Part shown: in pieces, positions 12,005 to 22,800 of the stretch | Layout: each line of letters starts with the position of its first letter | Position numbering within the stretch: the stretch's first letter is position 1 | Source of the DNA: Liopterus haemorrhoidalis | Lineage: Eukaryota > Arthropoda > Insecta > Coleoptera > Dytiscidae | DNA: 64,000 nt | Direction: 5' to 3' | Assembly (NCBI GenBank): GCA_963971575.1 | Contig: OZ020611.1 | Span: 242,072,654 to 242,136,653, forward strand | The notes under the pieces: generated by a model | What the model saw: only the letters and a program-made list of their open reading frames with translations | The model's database searches: none | What the model was told of the DNA's origin: nothing | Program-made: the position numbers and the translations under genes

Positions 12005-12583
12005 ATGGATAATAAACAGCTATCTTTATTAAATTATTTTAATTTTTTAAGTGCAACACCTTCTTCTAGGTGTGTAGTTGAAGGAGAAGAGTTGTTAAAC
12101 GCCGGAAATCTTATGTTGTGCGGAATTTTGGACAAAAATGATGAGCATGTCGACATATGTGGGTTATGTTTACAAACAAGCAGTTTGAGAACACCACCTC
12201 ACGAAGTCACTGGGAAATTAAAATTTAGTAATGATGTTGAAGTTTTAAATATGTCCTGCACATGTAAAGCAGGAACTACATGCAAACACATTTCAGCTAT
12301 CCTATTATTTTGTGCCAGGTGGTTAACAAACCAAAATGAAAGAAGCCAAGATCAGGGCATTGATTGATTGTGAAATATTTGATTTATCTTTTTTTGTGTG
12401 GTTTCTGTTGGTTTTACTTTTTGTTCCAGAAACAATATATTGAGTATGGAAATATTAACCAGCACAGATTTAAAATGCCTGTGGTCTACTTTTAAGAAAC
12501 CTGTCTTAAAACAGTATGAACCGAAACCTCTGTTAGAAACTCCTTGCCTAAATAAATTGATTAAAAACAAAAGCAGGCACTGA
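12005..12583 (+). pseudogene. SWIM zinc-finger / YqaJ-like protein, N-terminal fragment
   Basis: The frame from an ATG at 12005 (an in-frame ATG also occurs at 11984) contains SCTCKAGTTCKHISA, a SWIM-type C-x-C-x5-C-x-H zinc ligand set. A likely intron runs from 12319 (CCAG/GTGG) to 12429 (GTTCCAG), and its phases match. Exon 2 continues LTSTDLKCLWSTFKKPVLKQ and YEPKPLLETPCLNK, then stops after NKSRH. In insects this order (SWIM motif, then an LTxTDxxxxW block and YxPKPL) is typical of YqaJ recombinase-like nucleases associated with transposons. The nuclease domain itself is absent here, so this copy is truncated. A decayed in-frame ENVLEKLRTEFETACPNSAL follows at 12592. The function in the element is unknown. 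Confidence 0.65.
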
Positions 12584-13168
12584 AAGTTCAGTGAAAATGT
12601 ATTAGAAAAGCTGCGTACAGAATTTGAGACCGCTTGCCCTAATTCTGCATTAAAATTACCCGGGTAAATATTTAATTATGTTCGAGAAGGATTTTTATAA
12701 TTTAGTGTTTGTTTTTTATTAATTTGTTTAATAAATACTAGTTTGTTATTATCACTTCCACAGCACCAAATTTATTAACAGTTCACAAATTGTTTCTCAT
12801 TTGGAAAATAGTGGAAGTAAATATTTTTGTTACTTCCTTTTCTAGAGTGACAGCCAAACACACACCAATTTGTGTTATAATAACTCATTATAACATAAAG
12901 TAATATAAAAAAGAATAATAATTGCTATCAAAAGTTAATATAACAAACAAACTGCAACACTAACTTTTAAAAGCAATACAAACTACACGAGAAAACACAT
13001 GTAAACCAGATGTAAACAATAAACTATTACTCGTTTCGCTTAGTTCAGTTATAGTCCGCTTGGCGTCACTTCATAGCGCTGTTGAGCCCAATATGGCAGC
13101 AATTATTTAGAGAAATAATGGGATAGTCGAAATTATCTGCGTAGTCGAAATTCGCTGCAGTTACCCTA

Positions 13169-13255
13169 CCAGCAGAAGTTTGTAGAAAATTAGTGCAGTC
13201 TATGCCAAATCGCCTTCAAGCAGTAATAGAAGCAAAAGGTGCAACAAAATATTAA
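13169..13255 (+). pseudogene. Tc1 transposase, displaced C-terminal end
   Basis: The frame PAEVCRKLVQSMPNRLQAVI ending GATKY and a stop is the usual Tc1 C-terminus, which should follow directly after EGWKII at 10487. It is separated from it by the 2677-bp insertion. Confidence 0.9.
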
Positions 13256-13526
13256 TTTAAATTAACTGATTGTTTTCTAATTATTTTATTAGTATTACTA
13301 CATTTGTACGCTCAATTTTGTATCTCTGAAAATGTATATATTTTTGTTTTCTTTAACAAATGTTTATTAAATATTATTTAATTTTATACCATTTATGATA
13401 GTTTTGTATCTCTAAAATGTATTTTAGAAATAAAAAATAATTGGTTTAAATAATCTGTTTTATAGGCATCTTTACCTAAGAGGTATATTTCTAAAACTTT
13501 TGTACGCTCAATTTTGTGAGTATCTG

Positions 13527-13772
13527 TATATAAATACCGATCCTGTCCAACAAATTCCAGTGTTGAGGCACTACAGGAATTTACTTGTTCATACTAGTTA
13601 AGTCTTGATAATAAATAGAGTCTAGAGATTTTGGGCTAGTTTAAAATCTTTATATTATTTTGAGTTGCTTTATTTTAATGTTATTTTGATGTCGAGTGTT
13701 TGTGCGTGTGTATGTATTGTCTATGTGCGGAATGTTAGTTGAGTTTGTGTGGATGTTGGGGTGTTGCCGTAG
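13527..13772. other. Short OGDH intron segment
   Basis: AT-rich sequence between the Tc1 right end and the acceptor of OGDH exon a. A TG-rich run (13690-13760) replaces a strong pyrimidine tract. Confidence 0.5.
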
Positions 13773-13875
13773 ATCCGTGGTCATCACATCGCCAAGTTGG
13801 ATCCGCTCGGTATCAACAGCGCGGACCTCGATGATCGACACCCGCAGGAGTTGCTATACTCGCACTACAGCTTCG
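13773..13875 (+). CDS. Ogdh: OGDH exon a (N-terminal domain, [11 protein letters not shown] motif)
   Basis: The acceptor is a short CCGTAG and the donor is CG/GTAAGT. The 103-nt exon encodes [20 protein letters not shown] followed by [14 protein letters not shown] and one base of the next codon, Glu. The SADLD stretch sits where vertebrate OGDH has DADLD, part of a proposed calcium-sensing region coded by alternative exons. The exon lies 246 bp downstream of the composite Tc1 element and before the largest intron (24.4 kb). Confidence 0.92.
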
Positions 13876-16800
13876 GTAAGTCTCTAACCAATGCTTAACA
13901 ATGCCTCACCTTATCACACTAACAACACTACACTCAATATATCCAGCACAACGTTTCAACTGACCAAATTAAGTAGTAATCAATATTAATCACTAATCAA
14001 ATCATTAAATCAGGTGGTGGTGGGACTGTTTCTAAAGACCATAGTCAATAACTTGTTATAGTTTGTTTCACGATAAGCTGAAGTGACTATCTACTTATGG
14101 TCCTAAACACAGTGTGTGGTAATTACAAATAACTCTAATCCCTTGTTTGTTCCCATTAAATAGCCAGAGATGTATCAGGTATAAATTACATTACACCACG
14201 TAATGACACAATTGTAACAAGAAATAAACATAAGATATCATCAAAATAAACTTTATTTTTATTATAAATACAATTAATTTGTAGAACTTATAATTAAATT
14301 TAAAACATTACAATTAGTATTTAAAACATTACAATAAAATAAATTTTAAATTAAATAATGTTTAAGATAAAAAAAAAATCTTACAAGTCCAAATCATTCT
14401 CTGAATCAGTCTCTAAATTAATGATTATAGTACGTTCTATATCGTACGAAACAAACTCAAAAGGTTGGATAAGTCAAATAAATGTAAAACAAGAGCACCG
14501 TCTAATAAAGGTAAACGTATTATGATACTTCATGCAGGTTCTGAAACTGGATGGATACCGAATGCACTCTTGCTTTCTGCGAAAAATATCAAAGATTCTA
14601 GACTCGACTACCATGACGACACCACGGCGGAAATGTTCGAAAACTGGTTCGAAAATAAATTACTCCCGAATATACCGGCTAACAGTGTTATCGTTATGGA
14701 CAATGCAAGTTACCATAGTCGGCAACTAAATAAAGTACCGAATAGTGCAAACAGTAAGAAGGAAATCCAAGACTTTTTATATAAAAATGATATTTACTTT
14801 GAAGAAAGTTATAAAAAAATTATTTAATTAAATTATTAAAAAGTTATAGTTATTCTAAAGAATATGTTTGCGATAATATTGCTCAATGCAAAGGTCACAC
14901 AGTTTTACGACTACCTCCGTATTATTGTATATTCAATCCTATTGAACAAATGTGGAGTCAGTTAAAGGCGAGAATAAAACGGAATAATGTTTCTCCCACT
15001 TTAAACGGCACTGTGATATAACTTTAAAAAAATAAAAGTGGAAAATATCCCTGTAGATAGTTGGAAAAATTGTGTAAATCATGTTATTAAAACTGAGAAC
15101 AGTTATATTCAAATAGAACGTACTATAATCATTAATTTAGAGACTGATTCAGAGAATGATTTGGACTTGTAAGATTTTTTTTTTTATCTTAAACATTATT
15201 TAATTTAAAATTTATTTTATTGTAATGTTTTAAATACTAATTGTAATGTTTTAAATTTAATTATAAGTTCTATAAATTAATTGTATTTATAATAAAAATA
15301 AAGTTTATTTTGATGATATCTTATGTTTATTTCTTGTCACAATTGTGTCATTACATGGTGTAATGTAATTTATACCTGATACATCTCTGGCTAGTTAATG
15401 GGAACAAACAAGGGATTAGTGTTATTTGTAATTACCACCCACTGTGTTTAGGTCCATAAGTAGATAGTCACTTCAGCTTATCGTGAAACAAACTATACTT
15501 CAAAGTATGGGAACGATTGAGCCTGCGAAAATTTTACAGACCGTGGGAACTTTTTGCGGCCGTGTCGGTAAAGATCAAATATTTCTTATCTTTGATCTCA
15601 CCGCAAATGAATCTAATTATAATAATAATAATAAACATTTATTTAACTTCAAATAATACAAATTAAGTCACAAAAAAGAAATAGGTTTTGCAAAACATCA
15701 TTTATAAATTCATTAAAAAAATAATATGACTTACTAGCTAAGATATTTTAAATAAAAAGAAAGTTTAAATTGTTTTTAAACAAATTAAGTTAAAGAACAA
15801 ATTGCGCAGGTCGACACTTCGATCTGACTGCTTTGAATTCTTGGGTTGTACCCCAAGGATGTGGGAGATGCCTCAGGGTTGGAGCCCTAGATGGGGCCTT
15901 AGGTGTAGCCCCAAAGACGAGGGTTGTGCCTCGGGTTGAGCCCTAGGTGGGACCAGAGTCTTATGACTTGGTTTTGAGAGTTTTAGGCATTTATCGTTGA
16001 TATTGTTGATCGACGTCAGGTATTCTTGGTACACATTCACCACGGCTAATAGCCAAATGATTACTTCAATATCACTATCGAATGTGACGCTCTAGTTCAT
16101 GTGGACCGAACCAATCTTAACGCGGGATTAAGCACCATAAGCAAATAGACTCGCATTTGGAACTTATTATTTGAGAAGGCTCACGTGTAGTGGTGACCAG
16201 AAGTATGGAAACTTTAGTTTTCCTAATAAAAACTAAATTATTATAGATATTTTTTTTCTTGTAATTTGTATTTACCAGGTCTACAAGTGTGAAATGCGGA
16301 TTTTTTTTTTAAATAAAACACATTAAACTCAAATGAACAGTAAAAGTTTATTTATTCAAAGTATGCTCCATTAGAAGTTATACATTTTTCCCATCTTTCA
16401 GGCAATTTGTGAATACCTCGCCAGTAGAACTCTTCCCCTTTCCCCGCAAACCATTCATCTAGCCATTCTTTCACATTTTCATATGAACAAAAGTGCTGCT
16501 CGGCAAGTGCGTGACCCATCGATGCGAACAAGTGGTTATATGAAGGGGCCAAGGCTGGTGACTAAGCGGCATGGGGGTAGCACTTCCCACTTGAGTGCCT
16601 CCAATGTGTTGCAAACTGCTTTTGCCTTATGTGATGGAGAGTTATCGTGAAGAAAGATTACCTTGTGCTGTCTTCTTTCGTATTCTGGTCGTTTTATGAG
16701 CAGCGAATGGTTCAATTCGATCAGTTGTTGTTGGTAGCGTTGGGTATTAACTGTTTCACCAGGTTTTAACAATACATAATAGACCACACCCTTTTGGTCC

Positions 16801-19800
16801 CACCAAGTACAGAGCATGGTCTTTTTTCCAAAGCGATTCGGTCTTGCAGTTGATGTGGATGGTGAGCCTGGGTTCACCCATGATTTTTTGCGTTTGGGAT
16901 TTTCAAATTAAATCCATTTTTCATCGCCAGTAATGATACGATGCAAAAAAGACTTTCTTTTGTAATTTCATAAGTGTTTTTGCGTTTTTCCATCTGTCTC
17001 TTATTCAATGCATGTGGAACCCATCTGCCGATTTTCTGGATCTTACCCATCTCTCGTAGGCGATTGGAAACAGCTTGTTGACTTACGCCTAACTGCTCTG
17101 CTAGTTGTTTTTGTGATTGACTATCGCCTTCTTGTAGCAATGTTTCCAATTTTGTATCTACATATTTTTTTGGAGGTTTTCCATGTTCTTTGTCTGTAAG
17201 ATCAAAGTCACCACTTTTGAAACGCCGAAACCATCGTTCACACGTATCTTGCGATGGAGCATATTCACTATAAGCTTCTCGAAGCAGTCGGTATGATTCA
17301 GCAGCAGTTTTTTTCAAATGAAAACAAAACAGTAGTACTGTCCGCGAATGCTCTTTATTTGGCACAAAATTTGACATTTTTAACACAGTAAAACAAAACT
17401 ATATGATCACTTTTCAAATTATTACCTATACGCATTTGACACAATGATAACTTAACAAAACGCCATATGTGTTGAAACTTAGAACTATACAATCTGTTTG
17501 CGCGGCAAGTTTGAAAAAAATCCGCATTTCATACTTGTAGACCTGGTAATTCAAGAGAAAAGAGAAATATTTAGGAACAATTAGAATAAATATTTTTTAC
17601 ATATTCAGTATATTATATTGAAATTTTAAAATGCGCCTGGCATAAAAGTATGGAAACATCATCAAACATGTTCTACTATGCAATAATTAGCTTGTTGAAT
17701 TGAATATTTTAGTATAAAACTTATTCATGATTGTATTGACGTGTTTTCTAATAACATGCTTTAGAAAAATAATTATTCTTGCGACGTCAAAACAAAAATT
17801 ATTCAATTATACCATATTGGCAATAAACAGTGTGGCATTTCTAAACTTTTCAAGATACCAAAAGTACGATTTCAAAAATTATAAAGAAATTTAATGATAA
17901 GCATCGTGGACGTTAAATTAAAAAGTGGCAGACCTAAAAAAAAAAAAATGCGTCAAGAGTAGATAAAATTATTAAAAGAATTTGAACATGTGATCAAAAA
18001 AAAAAAAAAAACATCAGGACACATTTCTGAGGATATATAAAATTTTAATATTTCATTATCAAATCGTACTATCATCAAGCCTTGTCCATCATCGGGTGAT
18101 TTTGGACTGCCTCTAAAAAGAGCATAGGCTGTCAATAAAATTTCTCCATCTAACTCGTCTATCTGCCATAGGCTTCAAGTCGGTGATGTTGTTATAAAGT
18201 CTTTTGTCTTGGTTTTGAGAGCTCCATGCATTTATTTCTAGCAGGGTTGAGCGACGCCAGGTGTTCTTGGGTCGCCTTCTACGCCTACTGCCCTGAGGGT
18301 TGTATGCTAGTGCATAGCGACACACTTCGTTAGGAGCCCTTCGAATCGTACTATAAAGACAGTAAATAATATAGGATTATTTGGTAGAGTATCGGAAAAA
18401 GCCACTTATTTCTAGGAAAAATAGAATGGCTCGATTGGATTTTGCTAGGGATCATTTGGAGTGGTCCATTAATAAATGGAAAACAGTCCATTAGAGTGAC
18501 GAAAGCAAATTTAAATTGTTCGGGAGAGATGGAATAAAGTATGTGAGGCGTCCGTAAGGTGCAAGATATGACAATAAGTACCAGATTTCCAATGTCAAAC
18601 ATGGCGGAAACATCATGGTTTGGGGATGTTTTTCTTAATCTGGAACTGGCCACCACAGCACAAGTTGTAAATTAAGTAACCGGACTGATTTTGTTATTAT
18701 TTTTATTCGAATAGAATTACAATTCAATATTGTCTCCCTCAAAATAACTTCCTTGGGAAGCCACACAGCGCTGGAGACGGTTCTTCCAAACCTCATAGCA
18801 GTGCTGGAACTCGGATACTGGAATAACTTTCAGCTGGTCGGTTATGGACGTTTGAATGTTTTTGAGTGTCCCAAAATGGCGTCCCGTGAGGTGATTTTTT
18901 AATCTTGGGAAGAGGAAAAAGTCACAAGAACTCAAGTCAGGCGAATATGGAGGCTGAGGAACCACAGGAATGTTTTTACTGGCAAAAAACTGCCTTATTG
19001 AAATCGCAGATTTTTCTCATCCACAATTCATTGGTCAAGATCTGATGAACGGTAGTTTGAGTCAAATTCAACTCTTCCCCGATCATTCTGACTGTCAACC
19101 GACGATCTGAACGTATAAGATCCCGGATTCTGTCGACATTTCCATCGGTGCTTGAAGATGAAAGCCTTCCGCAGCGTGATTCATTTTCAATCAACTCTCT
19201 TCCTTCTGAAAATGCCTTAAACCACTAAAAAACCTGGGTTATTGACAAAGCACTGTCTCCGTAGGCCTGCTGAAGTTTTACAAAAGTTTCCGTTGCACTG
19301 TGCCCAAGTCTGAAGCAAAACCTGATAGCACACCGTTGTTCGAAATTAATGTCACTCATTTTTAGAACGCTCTAGAAAAAACTGTTCCACGAAAAAAATC
19401 GCTACGGACAACAAAATTACTCTAGCGAGTTCAAACTTGTACTGAAGGCGTATTATATGTTCACCTGCCGCCCCTCCAAGTCCCGCGTCACAAATGTTGC
19501 TAGTCAGGTTACTTAATTTACATGCCTCGTATATAAGTTTACCACAATTTTCATATCCAAACTCCCGTGAGGAGTAAAAGGCAGAATTTCAAAATTTTAT
19601 TTGCGGATCGGGGGCATAAATTCAAAATATACTTGATAAGGGGGCAGGGGAGATAATTAAAAAAATTATTAGAGGTGGTAGAAATTTCGAAAACCGTTTG
19701 GTTTACCTATATTGTTGATTTTGTTCTCATTTAATTGATTAATAATTGTATACTGACGCATTTGTACAGAATCTGTATAAATTAAATAAATACAATACAA

Positions 19801-22800
19801 TACAATATCTAAAATTACTTATTTAGAGCACTTTTTTTTTTGGTCAGTTGAAACATTGCTCTGTTAAAACAATAGAATATTTTAAGCGATGTTTAAAAAC
19901 AATTACTCTAATTTACTGTTATTATGTATTATTAAAATTAATGATCGAACTCAAATACATTGGTTATAAATTTTATTTTCGGATATTAAACTGAAAGGGC
20001 AATTGCTTAAATGGCAATTGTTATTTTTAAAAAGTCTCCTATTGGTAGACCTCAATAAATTAAGACAGATGGAATTTTTTATTTGAGTTTCACGTCAATT
20101 GAATTAGCAATTGTGGACAATTAGTTTTAAGAGATGTACTCAGAGAAGTGGGCCTATGCGAATTATAAAATAGATTGAGCAAGTGTTTTTTTAAAACTTC
20201 ATTTCTTTATTATTACTAAGTTGTTTTAAGGTTTTTCGCCTTCTTTTGACCTGTAGTACCATTAAAAAATAAATAAGAAGACCGTAAATATCCTGTATTT
20301 AGAGGTGTTACATTTTAGCGGACCCAGCAAATATCTCGCTTATTTATTAAGTTAGTAATTTATTTCATATAACATGATTTATACAGCAACATGTAAGCTA
20401 CTTGATGACGGATGTACATTCATGATACCACTTCCGTTTTATTATTAATTAATATCAACTTTGAAATTTCAAACGGAATATACTAAATTTTTTTACAAAT
20501 TTGAAAAGTACATCAAATTTGCTTTACAATCATGTAAAATAATCCATATGTTACATTATTAAAAAGTAAAATGGTGGGCACTTTTTTATACACCTAGTCG
20601 AAAAAAGAATAGTGAGCCATGACTAAAAATTAACTAAAACAATTGTAAACCTGTATTTACAGGTTGACAATTGTTACTGAGTATTTACTCAGTAATAATT
20701 GTTCTAACCTTTATTATTAGCAAGTTTCATTGTAGTACCTTATTAATTTATTATAAAATGAATTTTTCTAACTCAGAAAATGTTGATATGCTAGATGTGT
20801 ATTTTCGAAGTTTAAAAAATAAACGCATAGCTGCACAACTTTATCGACCAGAATATTCACATCGCCGTCATCCAAGTGAATCGTTTTTTGTGAAACTAGT
20901 AAATAAACTACGAACAAAAGGTTCGTTTGAAAAAAGAAAAAGAAATATCCCAAATGAAGATGATGTGGAAATTAATGTACTTGCGCTTTTTGAGGCCAGT
21001 CCCAGAATTTCCGTTCGCGACGCAGGTGTTGAGACAGGAATAAACATTTTTAAAATTCACAGAATCTTAAGAAAACACAAGTACGGACCATATAGAATAC
21101 AAACAGGACAAGGACTATTGCCAGACGATTATCAATGTAGACTTGATTTTAGTGAATGGTTTTTGGAAAAAAGACGTAGAGATCCAATCTTGTACGCAAA
21201 CATTTTTTGGACTGACCAAGCTAGTTTTTCTAGAAATGGACTTTTTAATAATAAAAACTGCCACTATTGGAGCATGGAACATCCTCATGAAATTCGGGAA
21301 ACAAGACACCAGATTAGTTTTAAAATAAAAGTTTGGTGCGGGATTTAAAAAAACAAAATTTTTGGACCTTACTTTTATGAAGAAAATTTGACGGCTACAT
21401 TGTATGCTGAATTTTTAAATAATGTTTTATACGATTTTTTTCGAAGAGATTCCACTTGGAAATAGGCTTGGTATGTGGTTTCAACAAGACGGAGCGCCTG
21501 CGCATAACGCGAGAAGATGCGTTGATATTTTAAATAATACATTTGAGCGACGTGTTATTGGAACAAATTGTTTAATTCGGTGGCCTGCTCGTTCTCCCGA
21601 TATGACCCCACTTGATTTTTTTATGGGGTTACGTGAAAGATTTTGTTTATAAAGAACCAGTAAACACATTAAACGAACTGAAGGATAAAATTGAAGCGGC
21701 AATTGAATCTTTATCTGCAGACCAAATAGAAAGGGCTACTTATTCTGTTTTAAAACGTTGTGAAAAATGTATTGAAGAGGCTGGGAGTCATTTTGAATAT
21801 TTGTTGTAAAAATCACAATAAAAATTATCGTTTAATAATATTAGTTACAATTGTTTTAGTTAATTTTTAGTCATGGCTCACTATTCTTTTTTCGACTAGG
21901 TGTATAAAAAAGTGCCCGCCATTTTACGTTTTAATAATGTAACATATGGATTATTTTACATGATTGTAAAGCAAATTTGATGTACTTTTCAATTTTGTAA
22001 AAAAATGTAGTATGTTCCGTTTGAAATTTCAAAGTTGATTAATTACTAATAAACCGGAAGTGGTATCATGAATGTACTTCCGTCATCAAGTAGCTTACAT
22101 GTTGCTGTATAAATCATGTTATATGAAATAAATTACTAACTTAATAAATAAGCGAGATATTTGCTGGGTCCACTAAAATATAACATCCTGTATAGTAAAT
22201 GGTTTTTTGGAAATAAAATATCTATATTAAAGTTTTAGTCCAGTAACCTAGTACATCATAAGTTGCATCGAGTGGGGGTAGTTTGTCTCGTTTTTTTTTC
22301 TTGTATGGGTTGTGCCTGAGATGCAAAATCCAAGTTTTCGACCTCGGCAGCCTTCCGGAACACTTTTGAATTTCGCAAAAACTGCTAAATTTTCGCACTC
22401 TTTTCGGTTTCTGCCCATTTTGACCATAAAGGAGCACGTTTTCGACAAACACCATTCTATGCATTTTTAAACTAGATTAAATTTTCTACAATTTGAGACC
22501 AAAATGGGCTCGGTAGTCTTAATAGTTTCCGAGATACAGCTTTTCAAAGTTTGAAAAAATCTCCAAACTTGAAAATTGTATGCTATATCATGCTCATGGG
22601 CACTGTTTATTTTTAGAAGTGAAAACTACTCCTTATTGTCAAAAATTATAAAATAACATTGCAAAACCTTATATTGCTGCCGAAAATACTGGTTATGTAG
22701 ATTATTACGCTCCGAACCGTGCTATTCGAATGTTTCGAAAAAAAATTTATTGGTTTTTTAAACATAGCTCCTTCATTTTTAGTGATAGAAAGTTTTTTCA

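Larger units (their letters stand above)
10490..13166 (+). mobile_element. 2.7-kb DNA transposon carrying a SWIM/YqaJ-type gene fragment
   Basis: The ends are a 26-bp perfect inverted repeat starting GGGTAACTGCAGCGAATTTC, and TA flanks both sides (10488-10489 and 13167-13168). Insertion inside a Tc1 coding frame fixes both boundaries. A TCGACTA motif recurs near both ends (about 10508, 10703, 10852, and inverted at 13124 and 13141). Content: a dispersed repeat with a GT microsatellite (11171-11970) and a gene fragment with a CxCx5CxH SWIM motif (12005-12583). YqaJ-type nuclease genes of this kind are known as second genes of ISL2EU/IS4EU transposons, so that superfamily is my best guess. No transposase was found, so the copy is likely non-autonomous. 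Confidence 0.75.
8897..13526 (+). mobile_element. Tc1 element with long TIRs, split by two insertions
   Basis: The termini CAGTTACTCACAAAGTTAAG (8897) and, inverted, CAGATACTCACAAAATTGAG (ending 13526) are each flanked by TA. The similarity continues inward for about 240 bp, including CTATAAAACAGATT and CACAAAATTGAGCGTAC on both sides. The element is 4.6 kb only because it contains a 282-bp MITE (8926-9207) and a 2677-bp element (10490-13166). Without these it is about 1.67 kb, a normal Tc1 size. Confidence 0.88.
16188..18664 (+). pseudogene. Decayed Tc1 element, split by a mariner and a LINE fragment
   Basis: AGTATGGAAAC motifs at 16203 and 17650, 90-100 bp from each other once the mariner at 16275-17546 is removed or so, look like Tc1 terminal and subterminal repeats. 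Coding relics follow: an HTH-like [13 protein letters not shown] around 17835, then GRPKKK near 17930. After a LINE fragment, the catalytic part follows (18400-18650), with [20 protein letters not shown]. Many frameshifts are needed to read it. The downstream end is cut by the mariner at 18670, and I could not locate the right terminus. Confidence 0.7.

Noticed and set aside
18670..19518. Functional SETMAR-type host gene
   Set aside because: No SET domain is adjacent, mariner TIRs and TA flanks are present, and two catalytic Asp residues are deleted.
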